From Anaerolineales bacterium UBA5797 (GTDB lineage Bacteria > Chloroflexota > Anaerolineae > Anaerolineales > Villigracilaceae): a DNA stretch of 64,000 bases. Below are positions 42,334-50,454 of the stretch, piece after piece. Every line of letters begins with the position of its first letter. Position 1 is the stretch's first letter. Location: contig DIDP01000031.1 of the NCBI GenBank assembly GCA_002418205.1, positions 1 through 64,000 of the forward strand, read 5' to 3'. The notes below the pieces were generated by a model, which was given only the letters and a program-made list of their open reading frames with translations, was not told the DNA's origin and ran no database searches. Position numbers and translations under genes: made by a program.

Positions 42334-44586
42334 CTATTTCAACCCATCCACCACCCGCGCAGGGGACATCGGCAACTCGGTCAGCCTTACGCCAATTGCA
42401 TTGTGAATCGCGTTCGCGATCGCGGCGGGCGGTGGGACAATGGGCACTTCGCCGACGCCTCTGGCTCCGTAGGGGTGACCAGGATTGGCGACCTCAATTA
42501 ATATCGTATCAATCATCGGTAAATCGAGCGCGACGGGCATACGGTAGTCGAGCCAGCTAGCGTTCAGTAGGCGACCCTGTTCATCGTAGAGATATTCCTC
42601 GTTCAACCCCCAGCCGATTCCCTGCGCGACGCCGCCCTGGATTTGACTCTCCACATACGCGGGATAGATCGCCTTGCCCACATCCTGCACAGCCGTGTAA
42701 CGCAAAATGTCCACCTTGCCTGTCTCGGGGTCAACTTCCACGTCCACGATGTGAGTCGCGAAGCCTGGACCGTATCCCTTGGGCTGGACAGCCGCGCTTG
42801 CGACGACAGGTCCGCCGGTTTCATCGAGTTTTTCAGCAAGTTCCTTGAAGGTCAGCTTTTCCTCGCTCGAGAAAAAGACTCCGTTTTCAAAGTTCACCTT
42901 GTCCTTTTCCACCTCCCAAAGGATGGCGGCGCGCTCCTTCAACTTTTCGATCAATCCCTTCGCCGTTTCATAGACTGCCCAACCTGTTGCGAATGTGGTG
43001 CGGCTTCCATAGGTCCCTTCGGTGTAGCCGATGGAGTCGGTATCTGCCACCACAGGGCGGACATCCTCGGCAGGGATTCCCAGCGTCTCTGCGAGCTGCA
43101 TCGCCAACGAAGTGCGCGTCCCGCCGATATCCACCGAGCCTTCGAGCAGGCTGACGGTCCCATCCTCGTTCACGCTGGCAGACGCGGATGACTTGCCTCC
43201 GTAGTTGCCCCAATAGCCCGAGGCAACGCCGCGCCCGGTCCGAGGTCCAGTGAGAGGCGCTTGATAATGCGCTGATTCTTTCGCAGCCTGGAGTGTCTCC
43301 ACGAAGCCGATCCGTTTGTGGGCGGAGCCGTTCACGCGGCGATCGCCCTCCTTCGAAGCGTTGAGCAGACGGAACTCGATCGGGTCCAGCCCAAGTCTTT
43401 CGGCGAGTTCGTCAATGACCGTTTCCGCGGCAAAGGCGGCGTTGGTTCCGCCAGGGGCGCGATAGGCTGCCGTGCGCGGCTTGTTGACAACGACATCGTA
43501 GCCCTCGACCACGCCGTTCTCGATGCGATACGGCGCAAGGATCACGCCCATGCCCGCGCCGACCGGCGAGCCGGGATACGCGCCTGCTTCGTAGACCAGC
43601 AATGCCTCTGCGGCAGTGATCCTGCCGTTCGCATCCGCGCCCATTTTGATCTTGATGTACGAACCCGATGTCGGACCCGTTGCCGCCAACACCTCGCTGC
43701 GATCCATCGTCAACTTGACGGGACGGTATCCGCTTTTGCGCGAGAGCAGGACGGCGAGCGGTTCGAGATACACGCCGATCTTGCCGCCGAACCCGCCACC
43801 GATCTCCATCGGGATCACGCGAATATCTGAAACGGGCACCTCAAGGATCTCCGCCACTTGTTCGCGCACACCGAACGATCCCTGCGTGCTACACCAGATC
43901 GTGATCTGCCCATCGGGATTGTATTGCGCGGTCGCGTTCTGCGGTTCGATATAACCCTGATGCACCATCTTCGTGACGAACTCGCGCTCGACGATGAACT
44001 TCGCCTCCCTGAATCCCTTTTCGACGTCGCCGCACGCGTCCTTGTAATGTCCCGCGATATTGGTGCGCGTCTCGCCTTTTTTGCCAAATTCATCGGTTCT
44101 TAAATCTTCGAGCAAAATGGGACTCCCTGTCTCCATCGCCTTTCTCACATCCAAAACAGGACTTAATACCTCATACTCGACTCTGATCAAGTCCAACGCT
44201 TCTTTCGCGACGTGGAGGCTGGTCGCGGCGACAGCGGCCACCGCGTGCCCGAAGTAAAGGACCTTGTCGCGCGCCAGCACGTTGTTGCTCTGATATTTGC
44301 GGTTGATGACCCCTTCGCCCAACTCGACGACCCTGCTTTCGAGATCAGGCAGATCCTTGGCAGTCACCACCGCATGGACGCCGTGTAGTTTTTCCACCTC
44401 GCTCGTGTCAATGGAAAGAATCTTCGCGTGCGCATGCGGACTGCGCAGCACCGCGCCGTACAACATGCCCGGCAGGCGGATATCCGCACCGAACGCCGCC
44501 CGCCCCGTGACCTTGTCCACGCCATCATGCCTTAGTGGAGAGGTCCCGATGACCTTGTATTGGTTGGGTTTCTCTAAAGTTGCCAT
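42334..44586 (-). CDS. Xanthine dehydrogenase-family molybdopterin-binding subunit
   Basis: A 750-residue large subunit of a molybdenum hydroxylase. It begins with the aldehyde-oxidase a/b hammerhead domain (TGRAAFGADIRLPGMLYGAVLRSPHAHA) and has AAYRAPGGTNAAFA at the molybdenum site, plus the catalytic Glu in GARGVGEVP. The absence of the AYxCSFR loop argues against CO dehydrogenase. It probably hydroxylates an N-heterocycle or aldehyde. It is the last gene of a four-gene minus-strand operon. Confidence 0.93.
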   Translation of the reverse strand: MATLEKPNQYKVIGTSPLRHDGVDKVTGRAAFGADIRLPGMLYGAVLRSPHAHAKILSIDTSEVEKLHGVHAVVTAKDLPDLESRVVELGEGVINRKYQSNNVLARDKVLYFGHAVAAVAATSLHVAKEALDLIRVEYEVLSPVLDVRKAMETGSPILLEDLRTDEFGKKGETRTNIAGHYKDACGDVEKGFREAKFIVEREFVTKMVHQGYIEPQNATAQYNPDGQITIWCSTQGSFGVREQVAEILEVPVSDIRVIPMEIGGGFGGKIGVYLEPLAVLLSRKSGYRPVKLTMDRSEVLAATGPTSGSYIKIKMGADANGRITAAEALLVYEAGAYPGSPVGAGMGVILAPYRIENGVVEGYDVVVNKPRTAAYRAPGGTNAAFAAETVIDELAERLGLDPIEFRLLNASKEGDRRVNGSAHKRIGFVETLQAAKESAHYQAPLTGPRTGRGVASGYWGNYGGKSSASASVNEDGTVSLLEGSVDIGGTRTSLAMQLAETLGIPAEDVRPVVADTDSIGYTEGTYGSRTTFATGWAVYETAKGLIEKLKERAAILWEVEKDKVNFENGVFFSSEEKLTFKELAEKLDETGGPVVASAAVQPKGYGPGFATHIVDVEVDPETGKVDILRYTAVQDVGKAIYPAYVESQIQGGVAQGIGWGLNEEYLYDEQGRLLNASWLDYRMPVALDLPMIDTILIEVANPGHPYGARGVGEVPIVPPPAAIANAIHNAIGVRLTELPMSPARVVDGLK

Positions 44587-44607
44587 GAGTTGCTCCTTTT
44601 GCCTTTT

Positions 44608-44665
44608 ATGTGTAGGACGCGTTCTCTAACGTGTCCGTTGGCGTAAGAGAACGCCAACTACACAT
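44608..44665. repeat. ATGTGTAGGACGCGTTCTC-type inverted repeat
   Basis: ATGTGTAG (44608-44615) pairs with CTACACAT (44658-44665), and CGCGTTCTCTAACG is followed by the complementary GTAAGAGAACGCC. It lies between the sulfotransferase and the large-subunit gene. Confidence 0.7.
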
Positions 44666-44695
44666 CAAAAACTCTAAAGACTTATGAATGGCTAT

Positions 44696-45349
44696 TTAAC
44701 GTCGTTTATCTTCCTTGATCTTTCGCGCCCAATCTGGTTCTGATGCCATGAATTCTTTTCTTTCGTTTAACCACGGAAAAGTTTCCTGCGGAATTGGCTT
44801 TTGCAGGAATTCACACAATGGTTCCCAGCCGTCTTTGACATCAAAATGTAACAGGCGTTTCTGTGGGACAATCTCAACTACGTGCTGAATATGTTCCACG
44901 TATATTGCTATCGTGTGTTCTTTGTTCCAATACTTTCCTTCAATTGTATGTTCAAGTATCAGTCGGCGGCTCATACCGCTTCTTTCTCTTTTGATGGGAT
45001 CTGGATTGTGAGCGCTCAATTCCAATCCTTCGAATATTGTTTTGCAGGCGCTCTCATACCAGGATTCTGGTTCTCTCTGTGTGAGTACAAACCTGGCTTC
45101 AGGAAAGTTCTGTACCAGATCACCGATAAATGATGCGGCAGGCCATTCGACAGACGATTTGTATGACTTGAAAAGATTCTCCCAATCCATGTCTTTTCCA
45201 TCGATTGCATTCTTCCATATCTCTGTGTGACCAGGATTTTTTGCAACTTCTGGCAAACTGTAGCAAGGACCGAAACCAAGTTTCTCGAGAGCCAACCCCA
45301 GACTATGCGTTCCCGTTCGACCAAATCCTGCTCCAATGACTTCCAACAT
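44696..45349 (-). CDS. Sulfotransferase-family protein
   Basis: A 217-residue protein. The N-terminal P-loop-like motif VIGAGFGRTGTHSLGLALEK binds the 5'-phosphosulfate of PAPS in such enzymes. The downstream FVLTQREPESWYES segment is the usual 3'-phosphate-binding region. It resembles the NAD-dependent-epimerase-independent sulfotransferase family 17-like proteins. It sits between the small and large subunits of the molybdenum hydroxylase and starts 9 bases after the 2Fe-2S gene, so it is co-transcribed. The acceptor is unknown. Confidence 0.85.
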   Translation of the reverse strand: MLEVIGAGFGRTGTHSLGLALEKLGFGPCYSLPEVAKNPGHTEIWKNAIDGKDMDWENLFKSYKSSVEWPAASFIGDLVQNFPEARFVLTQREPESWYESACKTIFEGLELSAHNPDPIKRERSGMSRRLILEHTIEGKYWNKEHTIAIYVEHIQHVVEIVPQKRLLHFDVKDGWEPLCEFLQKPIPQETFPWLNERKEFMASEPDWARKIKEDKRR

Positions 45350-45357
45350 GAGTTTCC

Positions 45358-45831
45358 TTATAACGGTGTGTCCGCCGCATCCAGCACGGCTTTCACGATT
45401 CGGTCATACCCCGTGCAGCGGCACAAATTCCCTGCCAGCCATGCGCGGACTTCATGCTCGCTTGGTTCGGGATTTTGGTCGAGCAAAGCCTTGCTCGCGA
45501 CGATGAAGCCCGGCGTGCAGTAACCGCATTGCAGGGCGGCATGTTCGATGAATTTTTGCTGCAAGGGATGAAGCCCTTCAGGAGTTGCAATGCCTTCGAT
45601 GGTCGTGAGGTTTCGTCCCTGAATCTCGACCGCCAGCACAAGGCACGAGTTAACCAACCTGCCATCGAGGATGACGCTACACGCGCCGCAGTTGCCGTTG
45701 TTGCAGCCTTCCTTGGCGCCCATGAGACCGAGCGTCTCGCGCAACACTTCCAACAAACTTTGCCTCGGCTCGCACAGGAATTCCACCTCCTCGCTGTTGA
45801 TCGTGGCTGTGACGTGAGTCTTACTCTGCAT
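45358..45831 (-). CDS. 2Fe-2S subunit of the molybdenum hydroxylase
   Basis: A 157-residue small subunit. Plant-type ferredoxin Cys residues are in EGCNNGNCGACSVIL, and the second cluster in QCGYCTPGF and NLCRCTGYDRI. It passes electrons from the molybdenum site to FAD. GGAGG precedes the ATG at 45831, which overlaps the end of the FAD subunit gene by 11 bases. Confidence 0.95.
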   Translation of the reverse strand: MQSKTHVTATINSEEVEFLCEPRQSLLEVLRETLGLMGAKEGCNNGNCGACSVILDGRLVNSCLVLAVEIQGRNLTTIEGIATPEGLHPLQQKFIEHAALQCGYCTPGFIVASKALLDQNPEPSEHEVRAWLAGNLCRCTGYDRIVKAVLDAADTPL

Positions 45832-46705
45832 AATGACCTCCTGCGCGTTCGATGGCTTTGTCCAGGGCACGTTCGACTAGAACGGCGCATAAGTGTTTGC
45901 GGTGTTCGGCTGTCCCGCGTAAATCTGTTATTGGTTTGGCAACCGCTTGTGCCATGCGCGCGGCTTCTTTGACGTTTTCGCGCGTGACCGCTTTCCCTGC
46001 GAGAAAGGCTCCAGCATCGGAAGCAAGCAAGGGCGTGGGCGCGACCGCGCCGAGCGCGATCCTCGCGGAGACGAATCGCTTTCGGTCCGAGTCCAGAACG
46101 ACCGAAGCTCCTGCGCCGACAACGGCGATGTCCATTTCGTTGCGCGGGATGAAGCGGAGATAGCCCGCGCCGAATCTTTCTTTGGTTGTCGGGATGCTGA
46201 TGGATGTCAGGAATTCGCCCGACTCTAGGGCATTCTTGCCGGGCGCAACACAAAATTCCTCGACAGGTAGAGTTCGCGTCCCGTTCAGACCCGTGATATG
46301 ACAAACCGCCTCATGCACGATCAACGCAGGGATCGCATCTGCCGCAGGTGATGCATTGCATAGATTGCCTCCCACGCTGGCGCGGTTCTGGATCTGCACA
46401 CCGCCGATGAGATGGATCGCATCAACGAGACCGGGAAAATGTTCGCTTACGTTCGGGTCGCTGCAAATCTGGCTGCACGATGTCGCCGCGCCGATGCGTA
46501 ATCCGTTTTTGGGATCGAATGTGATCTGCGTGAGTTCCGGGATGTTCTTGACGTCAATAACAAGTCTGGCATTGCGGCGACCCTCGCGCAATTGCACCAG
46601 CAGGTCTGTACCGCCTGCGAGGATGCGTGCGCCTCCGTTTTTCCCCGCCAGAAGTTGAATTACCTCGCTGATGCCTTGCGGCGCCTCATAATCGAACGAC
46701 TGCAT
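45821..46705 (-). CDS. FAD-binding subunit of the molybdenum hydroxylase
   Basis: A 294-residue medium subunit with FAD motifs ARILAGGTDLLVQLREG and TVGG-like ASVGGNLCNASPAADAIPAL. It completes the three-subunit enzyme together with the 2Fe-2S and molybdopterin subunits. GGAGG precedes the ATG. A minus-strand TATAAT lies at 46743-46738, 32 bases upstream. Confidence 0.94.
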   Translation of the reverse strand: MQSFDYEAPQGISEVIQLLAGKNGGARILAGGTDLLVQLREGRRNARLVIDVKNIPELTQITFDPKNGLRIGAATSCSQICSDPNVSEHFPGLVDAIHLIGGVQIQNRASVGGNLCNASPAADAIPALIVHEAVCHITGLNGTRTLPVEEFCVAPGKNALESGEFLTSISIPTTKERFGAGYLRFIPRNEMDIAVVGAGASVVLDSDRKRFVSARIALGAVAPTPLLASDAGAFLAGKAVTRENVKEAARMAQAVAKPITDLRGTAEHRKHLCAVLVERALDKAIERAGGHYAE

Positions 46706-46737
46706 GTTTCCTCCGGTATTTTGAACAAACAGGAGCG

Positions 46738-46743
46738 ATTATA
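46738..46743 (-). promoter_or_regulatory. -10 element of the molybdenum hydroxylase operon
   Basis: TATAAT on the minus strand, 32 bases before the FAD subunit start codon. The -35 region would fall in the preceding terminator and is not convincing. Confidence 0.4.
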
Positions 46744-46760
46744 TACCCTCTTAATCAAGA

Positions 46761-46794
46761 AGACCTCCGAGTCCTGAATTGAACCCGGAGGTCT
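46761..46794 (-). terminator. Intrinsic terminator of the aldo/keto reductase gene
   Basis: AGACCTCCG and CGGAGGTCT pair perfectly; on the minus strand TCTTGATT follows. It lies 15 bases after the stop codon. Confidence 0.8.
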
Positions 46795-46808
46795 GACCGT
46801 GATTACTT

Positions 46809-47792
46809 CTAATCTTCTTCCTCTTCCTCATTTACAATAAAGATCTTGTCGATCCTTTCCATTACTTCGTCTGTCAATTTCGATGCGATCTCGCCAGCCT
46901 TCATATTCTCCTGCACCTGTTCCACGCGGGTCGCCCCCGTGATGACCGTGCTCACGAACGGATTCTTCAAGCACCACGCCAGTGACAATTGCGAAAGTGT
47001 GCAGCCCAGTTCCTTTGCGATGGGCATCAATGCCTGCACCTTCGCGCGTTTGTCCTCGTCCGTGGCGTTCTCCTGTACCCACTCAAAACCTTTCAATGTT
47101 GCCCGACTGCCTTTGGGCAAGGCGTTCAAGTATTTTCCCGAAAGCACACCCGAAGCCAGCGGACTGAACGTCGTCGTGCCGTATCCGTGATCCTTGTAAA
47201 AGCGGGTGAAACCGCGTGCGAACCGCTCGCGTTCGAACAGGTTGTAAACGGGCTGTTCCGTCACGGGTTTATGCAGATGATGCTTCTCCGCAACTGCGAT
47301 CGCTTCCATGATCTCCGCCGCTGTCCACATCGAGGTGCCCCAATACATCGCCTTGCCCCATTCGATGATGTTGTGCATTGCCCACACGGTCTCCTCGATG
47401 GGCGTGGTCTTGTCGGGGCGGTGGCAGAACAGCACATCCACGTAATCCAACTGCAGGCGTTCGAGCGAACCGTTAATCCCCTCGATCAAACGTTTGCGGT
47501 TCAAGGTGTTCTTTTCATTCACGTTGTCGTGCAGTCCCCAATATATTTTTGAAGTGACGAGATAACTTCCCCGCCGCCAGCCCAACTTCTTAAGCGCTGC
47601 GCCCATCACCCGTTCCGATTCGCCTCGCGCGTACGCTTCCGCATTATCGAAGAAGTTCACTCCCAGATCATATGCCGCCGCCATGATCTCTGCCGCTCCA
47701 TCCACATCCACCTGGTTCTTGAAAGAGATCCATGACCCCAGCGACAACTCACTGACTCGAATTCCAGTCCTCCCCAAATGACGATACTCCAT
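46809..47792 (-). CDS. Aldo/keto reductase, potassium-channel beta-like
   Basis: A 327-residue NADPH-dependent TIM-barrel reductase. The catalytic tetrad is represented by D in GVNFFDNAEAY, Y in the same segment, K in YLVTSKIYW and H in VLFCHRPD. The sequence is closest to the KCNAB/YghZ group, which reduce aldehydes and related carbonyls. The C terminus is acidic (EEEEED). Monocistronic, divergent from the LysM lipoprotein. Confidence 0.92.
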   Translation of the reverse strand: MEYRHLGRTGIRVSELSLGSWISFKNQVDVDGAAEIMAAAYDLGVNFFDNAEAYARGESERVMGAALKKLGWRRGSYLVTSKIYWGLHDNVNEKNTLNRKRLIEGINGSLERLQLDYVDVLFCHRPDKTTPIEETVWAMHNIIEWGKAMYWGTSMWTAAEIMEAIAVAEKHHLHKPVTEQPVYNLFERERFARGFTRFYKDHGYGTTTFSPLASGVLSGKYLNALPKGSRATLKGFEWVQENATDEDKRAKVQALMPIAKELGCTLSQLSLAWCLKNPFVSTVITGATRVEQVQENMKAGEIASKLTDEVMERIDKIFIVNEEEEED

Positions 47793-47825
47793 TTACTACC
47801 TCCTATGATATTGTGATGAAGCCAT

Positions 47826-47831
47826 TATAAT
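47826..47831 (+). promoter_or_regulatory. -10 element of the LysM lipoprotein gene, leaderless arrangement
   Basis: TATAAT ends 6 bases before the ATG at 47838, implying a leaderless transcript. Only 45 bases separate this gene from its divergent neighbour. Confidence 0.5.
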
Positions 47832-47837
47832 CCTCCC

Positions 47838-48779
47838 ATGCGTCGCGCTTTTCTGCTTTCTACGTTCATCCTTTTATTGTTGACTGCATGCGCCCCTCGA
47901 CCTGCAGTATCCACGCCCGAGCCTGTGGACCTCCTCCCATACCTCACCGCCACCCGGTCCACGCCTCAACTGACTCCCGATGGGCTGGTCGCTGCAGAGA
48001 CGCCTCTCCCCTCGCCGACGCCTTTTACCTATACCGTCCAGCGGGGCGAGACCATCAGCAGTATCGCCCTCAAGTTCGGTGTATCCATCGACGATTTGAT
48101 CGCCGCGAACCCGGATGTGCAACCCAACATCATGTCGGTTGGGACGATCCTCAAGATACCCAGCAATCCCAATAATCCCACAGGCGAATCCACGCCGACC
48201 CCTGTTCCGTTTACCGTGGAGCAGATCGAATGTTACCCGACCTCCACCAATGGGATGTGGTGCTTCGTGCTGGTTCATAATGATTTTTACGATTTCATGG
48301 AAAACGTCAGCGCACAGGTGACCCTGGTGGATTCGAACAGCGCGGTGATCGCGAGTCAGACCGCGTTGTTGCCCCTCAATATCCTCCCGCCGAATACGTC
48401 GCTCCCGCTTTCAGTGTATTTCCCTCCTGAAATTCCCATTGACGCAAAGCCGCAAGTGCAGGTATTGACCGCCATCCGATTATTACCGGATGATCCAAGA
48501 TATTTGCCCGCCACGGTCAACGATACGCTGGTACAGATAGACACGGATGGTCATTTTGCAAGCATCACCGGTGATGTACGTTTGCCCGCTGAATCAAACG
48601 CCGCGACGCAGGTCTGGGTCGCGGCGGTGGCCTATGATGATAGCGGGCGCGTGGTTGGAGTCAAACGCTGGGAGGGGGGCGGAATCCAGCCCGGAGGGAG
48701 TCTGTCATTCGATATGACGGTGGCAAGCCTCGGCGGAGTCATGACGCGGGTCGAGTTCGCGGTGGAGGCAAGACCATAG
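47838..48779 (+). CDS. LysM-domain lipoprotein
   Basis: A 313-residue lipoprotein. Signal and lipobox are LLLLTACAP. A Pro/Thr-rich linker is followed by a LysM module (YTVQRGETISSIALKFGVSID ... GTILKIP, about 75-120), which binds peptidoglycan or chitin-like sugar. The C-terminal 190 residues are beta-rich with no family I can name. It ends 4 bases from the end of the convergent solute-binding gene. Confidence 0.85.
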   Translation: MRRAFLLSTFILLLLTACAPRPAVSTPEPVDLLPYLTATRSTPQLTPDGLVAAETPLPSPTPFTYTVQRGETISSIALKFGVSIDDLIAANPDVQPNIMSVGTILKIPSNPNNPTGESTPTPVPFTVEQIECYPTSTNGMWCFVLVHNDFYDFMENVSAQVTLVDSNSAVIASQTALLPLNILPPNTSLPLSVYFPPEIPIDAKPQVQVLTAIRLLPDDPRYLPATVNDTLVQIDTDGHFASITGDVRLPAESNAATQVWVAAVAYDDSGRVVGVKRWEGGGIQPGGSLSFDMTVASLGGVMTRVEFAVEARP

Positions 48780-48783
48780 AAGA

Positions 48784-50454
48784 TTACTTCCCATCCAGCC
48801 ACATATATCTCTCGATCGGGATATCGATCGGCGTCAGCACGTAACCCTTCACATACGGCTTGACCAGTTCATACGAAAGATAATGCACTGTGAACAGGGC
48901 GGCGGCATCGTCCACGATCATTTGCTCGGCTTGTTGATACATCTCGATGCGTTTCGTTACATCCTGCTCGACGCGCGCGGCTTCGAGCAATGAATCGAGT
49001 TCGGGATTGGAGTAACCGCCGTTGTTTTGATTCGAGCCGCTATGGAAGAGCACGTCCGCAAAATTTTCGGGGTCGGGATAATCGGCGCACCAACCGCCGC
49101 TGAAGAGTTGTCCGTGATTGTCCGAATAGATCTGGTCGTAATAGAAATTCGGTTCCAGGTTTTCGACCGTGATCGTCACGCCGAGATTCTTCTTCCACAT
49201 GTCCGCCAGCGCGGCAACGTCCGAACCGATATAACTCCCGATGCCCGAATCGGTGAAGACAATGGGCGGCAGGTTGGTCCCGTATTTCGATTGCTTTAAA
49301 AGTTCACGCGCCTGTGCCGGGTCATAAGGCAGACCCTGTAAGGCAATATTGAATCCCGGCAGTCCCGGCGGGTAAAGTCCCTGCGCGGGCAGGGCATGTC
49401 CGTTCATCACGACGTCAAGATATTGCTGGCGATTGAATGCCATCGAGAACGCCTTGCGCACATTGACATCGTCAAAGGGCGGTTGTGTCGAATCGAACAC
49501 GATATAACCTGTGCAAAGCGATACGCCCGTGCGCAGTTCGTTGTGCAGCGGTTCGGTGGGATCGGTAAAGCGTTCGATGGAATATACATTCGTGATATCC
49601 ACATCACCCGTTTCATACAGGCGCTGACTGTCACCCGAATACAGGTTCACGACCACATAAGGGATGGACGGCGCGCCGAGATAAAAATCCTGGTTGGCTT
49701 CGTAGACGATCCGTTCGAAGGAGGTCCATTCGATCAGGCGATAGGGTCCGGTGCCGTTCGGGTGACGGTACCAATCGTCGCCGCTTTCCACGTTCTCCCT
49801 GTCCAACACAAACGCGGTGGGGTAGGTGAGTTTCAAAAGGAAGTATGGTTTCGGCGCGTCGATCCTGATCTGCAGCGTGTGTTCATCGGTTGCCTGAATG
49901 CCCGCAATATGATCGGCATTGCCCGACGCATATTCGCGAATACCGACGATATCGCCGAGATAGGTCAACGCAGTTTCGGAGGCAAGCGCGGGGCTGGCAG
50001 CACGCTCGAACGAGTACACAAAATCCTGTGCGGTGACGGCGCGCCCGTTGTGGAATTTCGCGTTCCGGCGCAAATGGAATGTGTACGTCATGGCATCGGC
50101 GCTCACGTCCCAACTCTCCGCGAGATCGGGCGTCAAATTCAATTGCGGATCGAACGAGACCAGTCCGCTGAAGACGCGTTTATCGCCCGATCCATACGTT
50201 GTATGTGGATCATACTGGCGCGGATTCGTGGTCTCGCCTCCTTCCAGGACCAAAGCCTGATTCAGCGGAATATCCGTCTGCCCCGCTCGTATCATGAAAG
50301 GGGAATTCGAAACGAGCGGGGTCTGCCACGCTGACGCGGGATTCGGTGAAATGGCAATGAGCGCAAATATTGCAATCAAGATGACCGAGACCATTTTTGC
50401 ACTGCGTGTTTTGACTGCGTGGCTCTGCTCAGCGCGAGGATGTTTATTCGACAT
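48784..50454 (-). CDS. ABC transporter solute-binding protein (peptide/SBP_bac_5 type)
   Basis: A 556-residue exported binding protein. A hydrophobic signal (MVSVILIAIFALIAISPNPASA) lies after a 20-residue N-terminal stretch. The family features are DLAESWDVSADAMTYTFHLRRNAKFHNGRAVTAQDFVYSFERA and WCADYPDPENF. It would bind oligopeptides or similar. No permease or ATPase genes are adjacent. It overlaps the preceding metallopeptidase gene by 11 bases, so the two are co-transcribed. Confidence 0.9.
   Translation of the reverse strand: MSNKHPRAEQSHAVKTRSAKMVSVILIAIFALIAISPNPASAWQTPLVSNSPFMIRAGQTDIPLNQALVLEGGETTNPRQYDPHTTYGSGDKRVFSGLVSFDPQLNLTPDLAESWDVSADAMTYTFHLRRNAKFHNGRAVTAQDFVYSFERAASPALASETALTYLGDIVGIREYASGNADHIAGIQATDEHTLQIRIDAPKPYFLLKLTYPTAFVLDRENVESGDDWYRHPNGTGPYRLIEWTSFERIVYEANQDFYLGAPSIPYVVVNLYSGDSQRLYETGDVDITNVYSIERFTDPTEPLHNELRTGVSLCTGYIVFDSTQPPFDDVNVRKAFSMAFNRQQYLDVVMNGHALPAQGLYPPGLPGFNIALQGLPYDPAQARELLKQSKYGTNLPPIVFTDSGIGSYIGSDVAALADMWKKNLGVTITVENLEPNFYYDQIYSDNHGQLFSGGWCADYPDPENFADVLFHSGSNQNNGGYSNPELDSLLEAARVEQDVTKRIEMYQQAEQMIVDDAAALFTVHYLSYELVKPYVKGYVLTPIDIPIERYMWLDGK

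Noticed and set aside
42334..46705. Aerobic carbon monoxide dehydrogenase (CoxMSL)
   Set aside because: The large subunit has AYRAPGG instead of the AYxCSFR loop that defines form I CO dehydrogenase.
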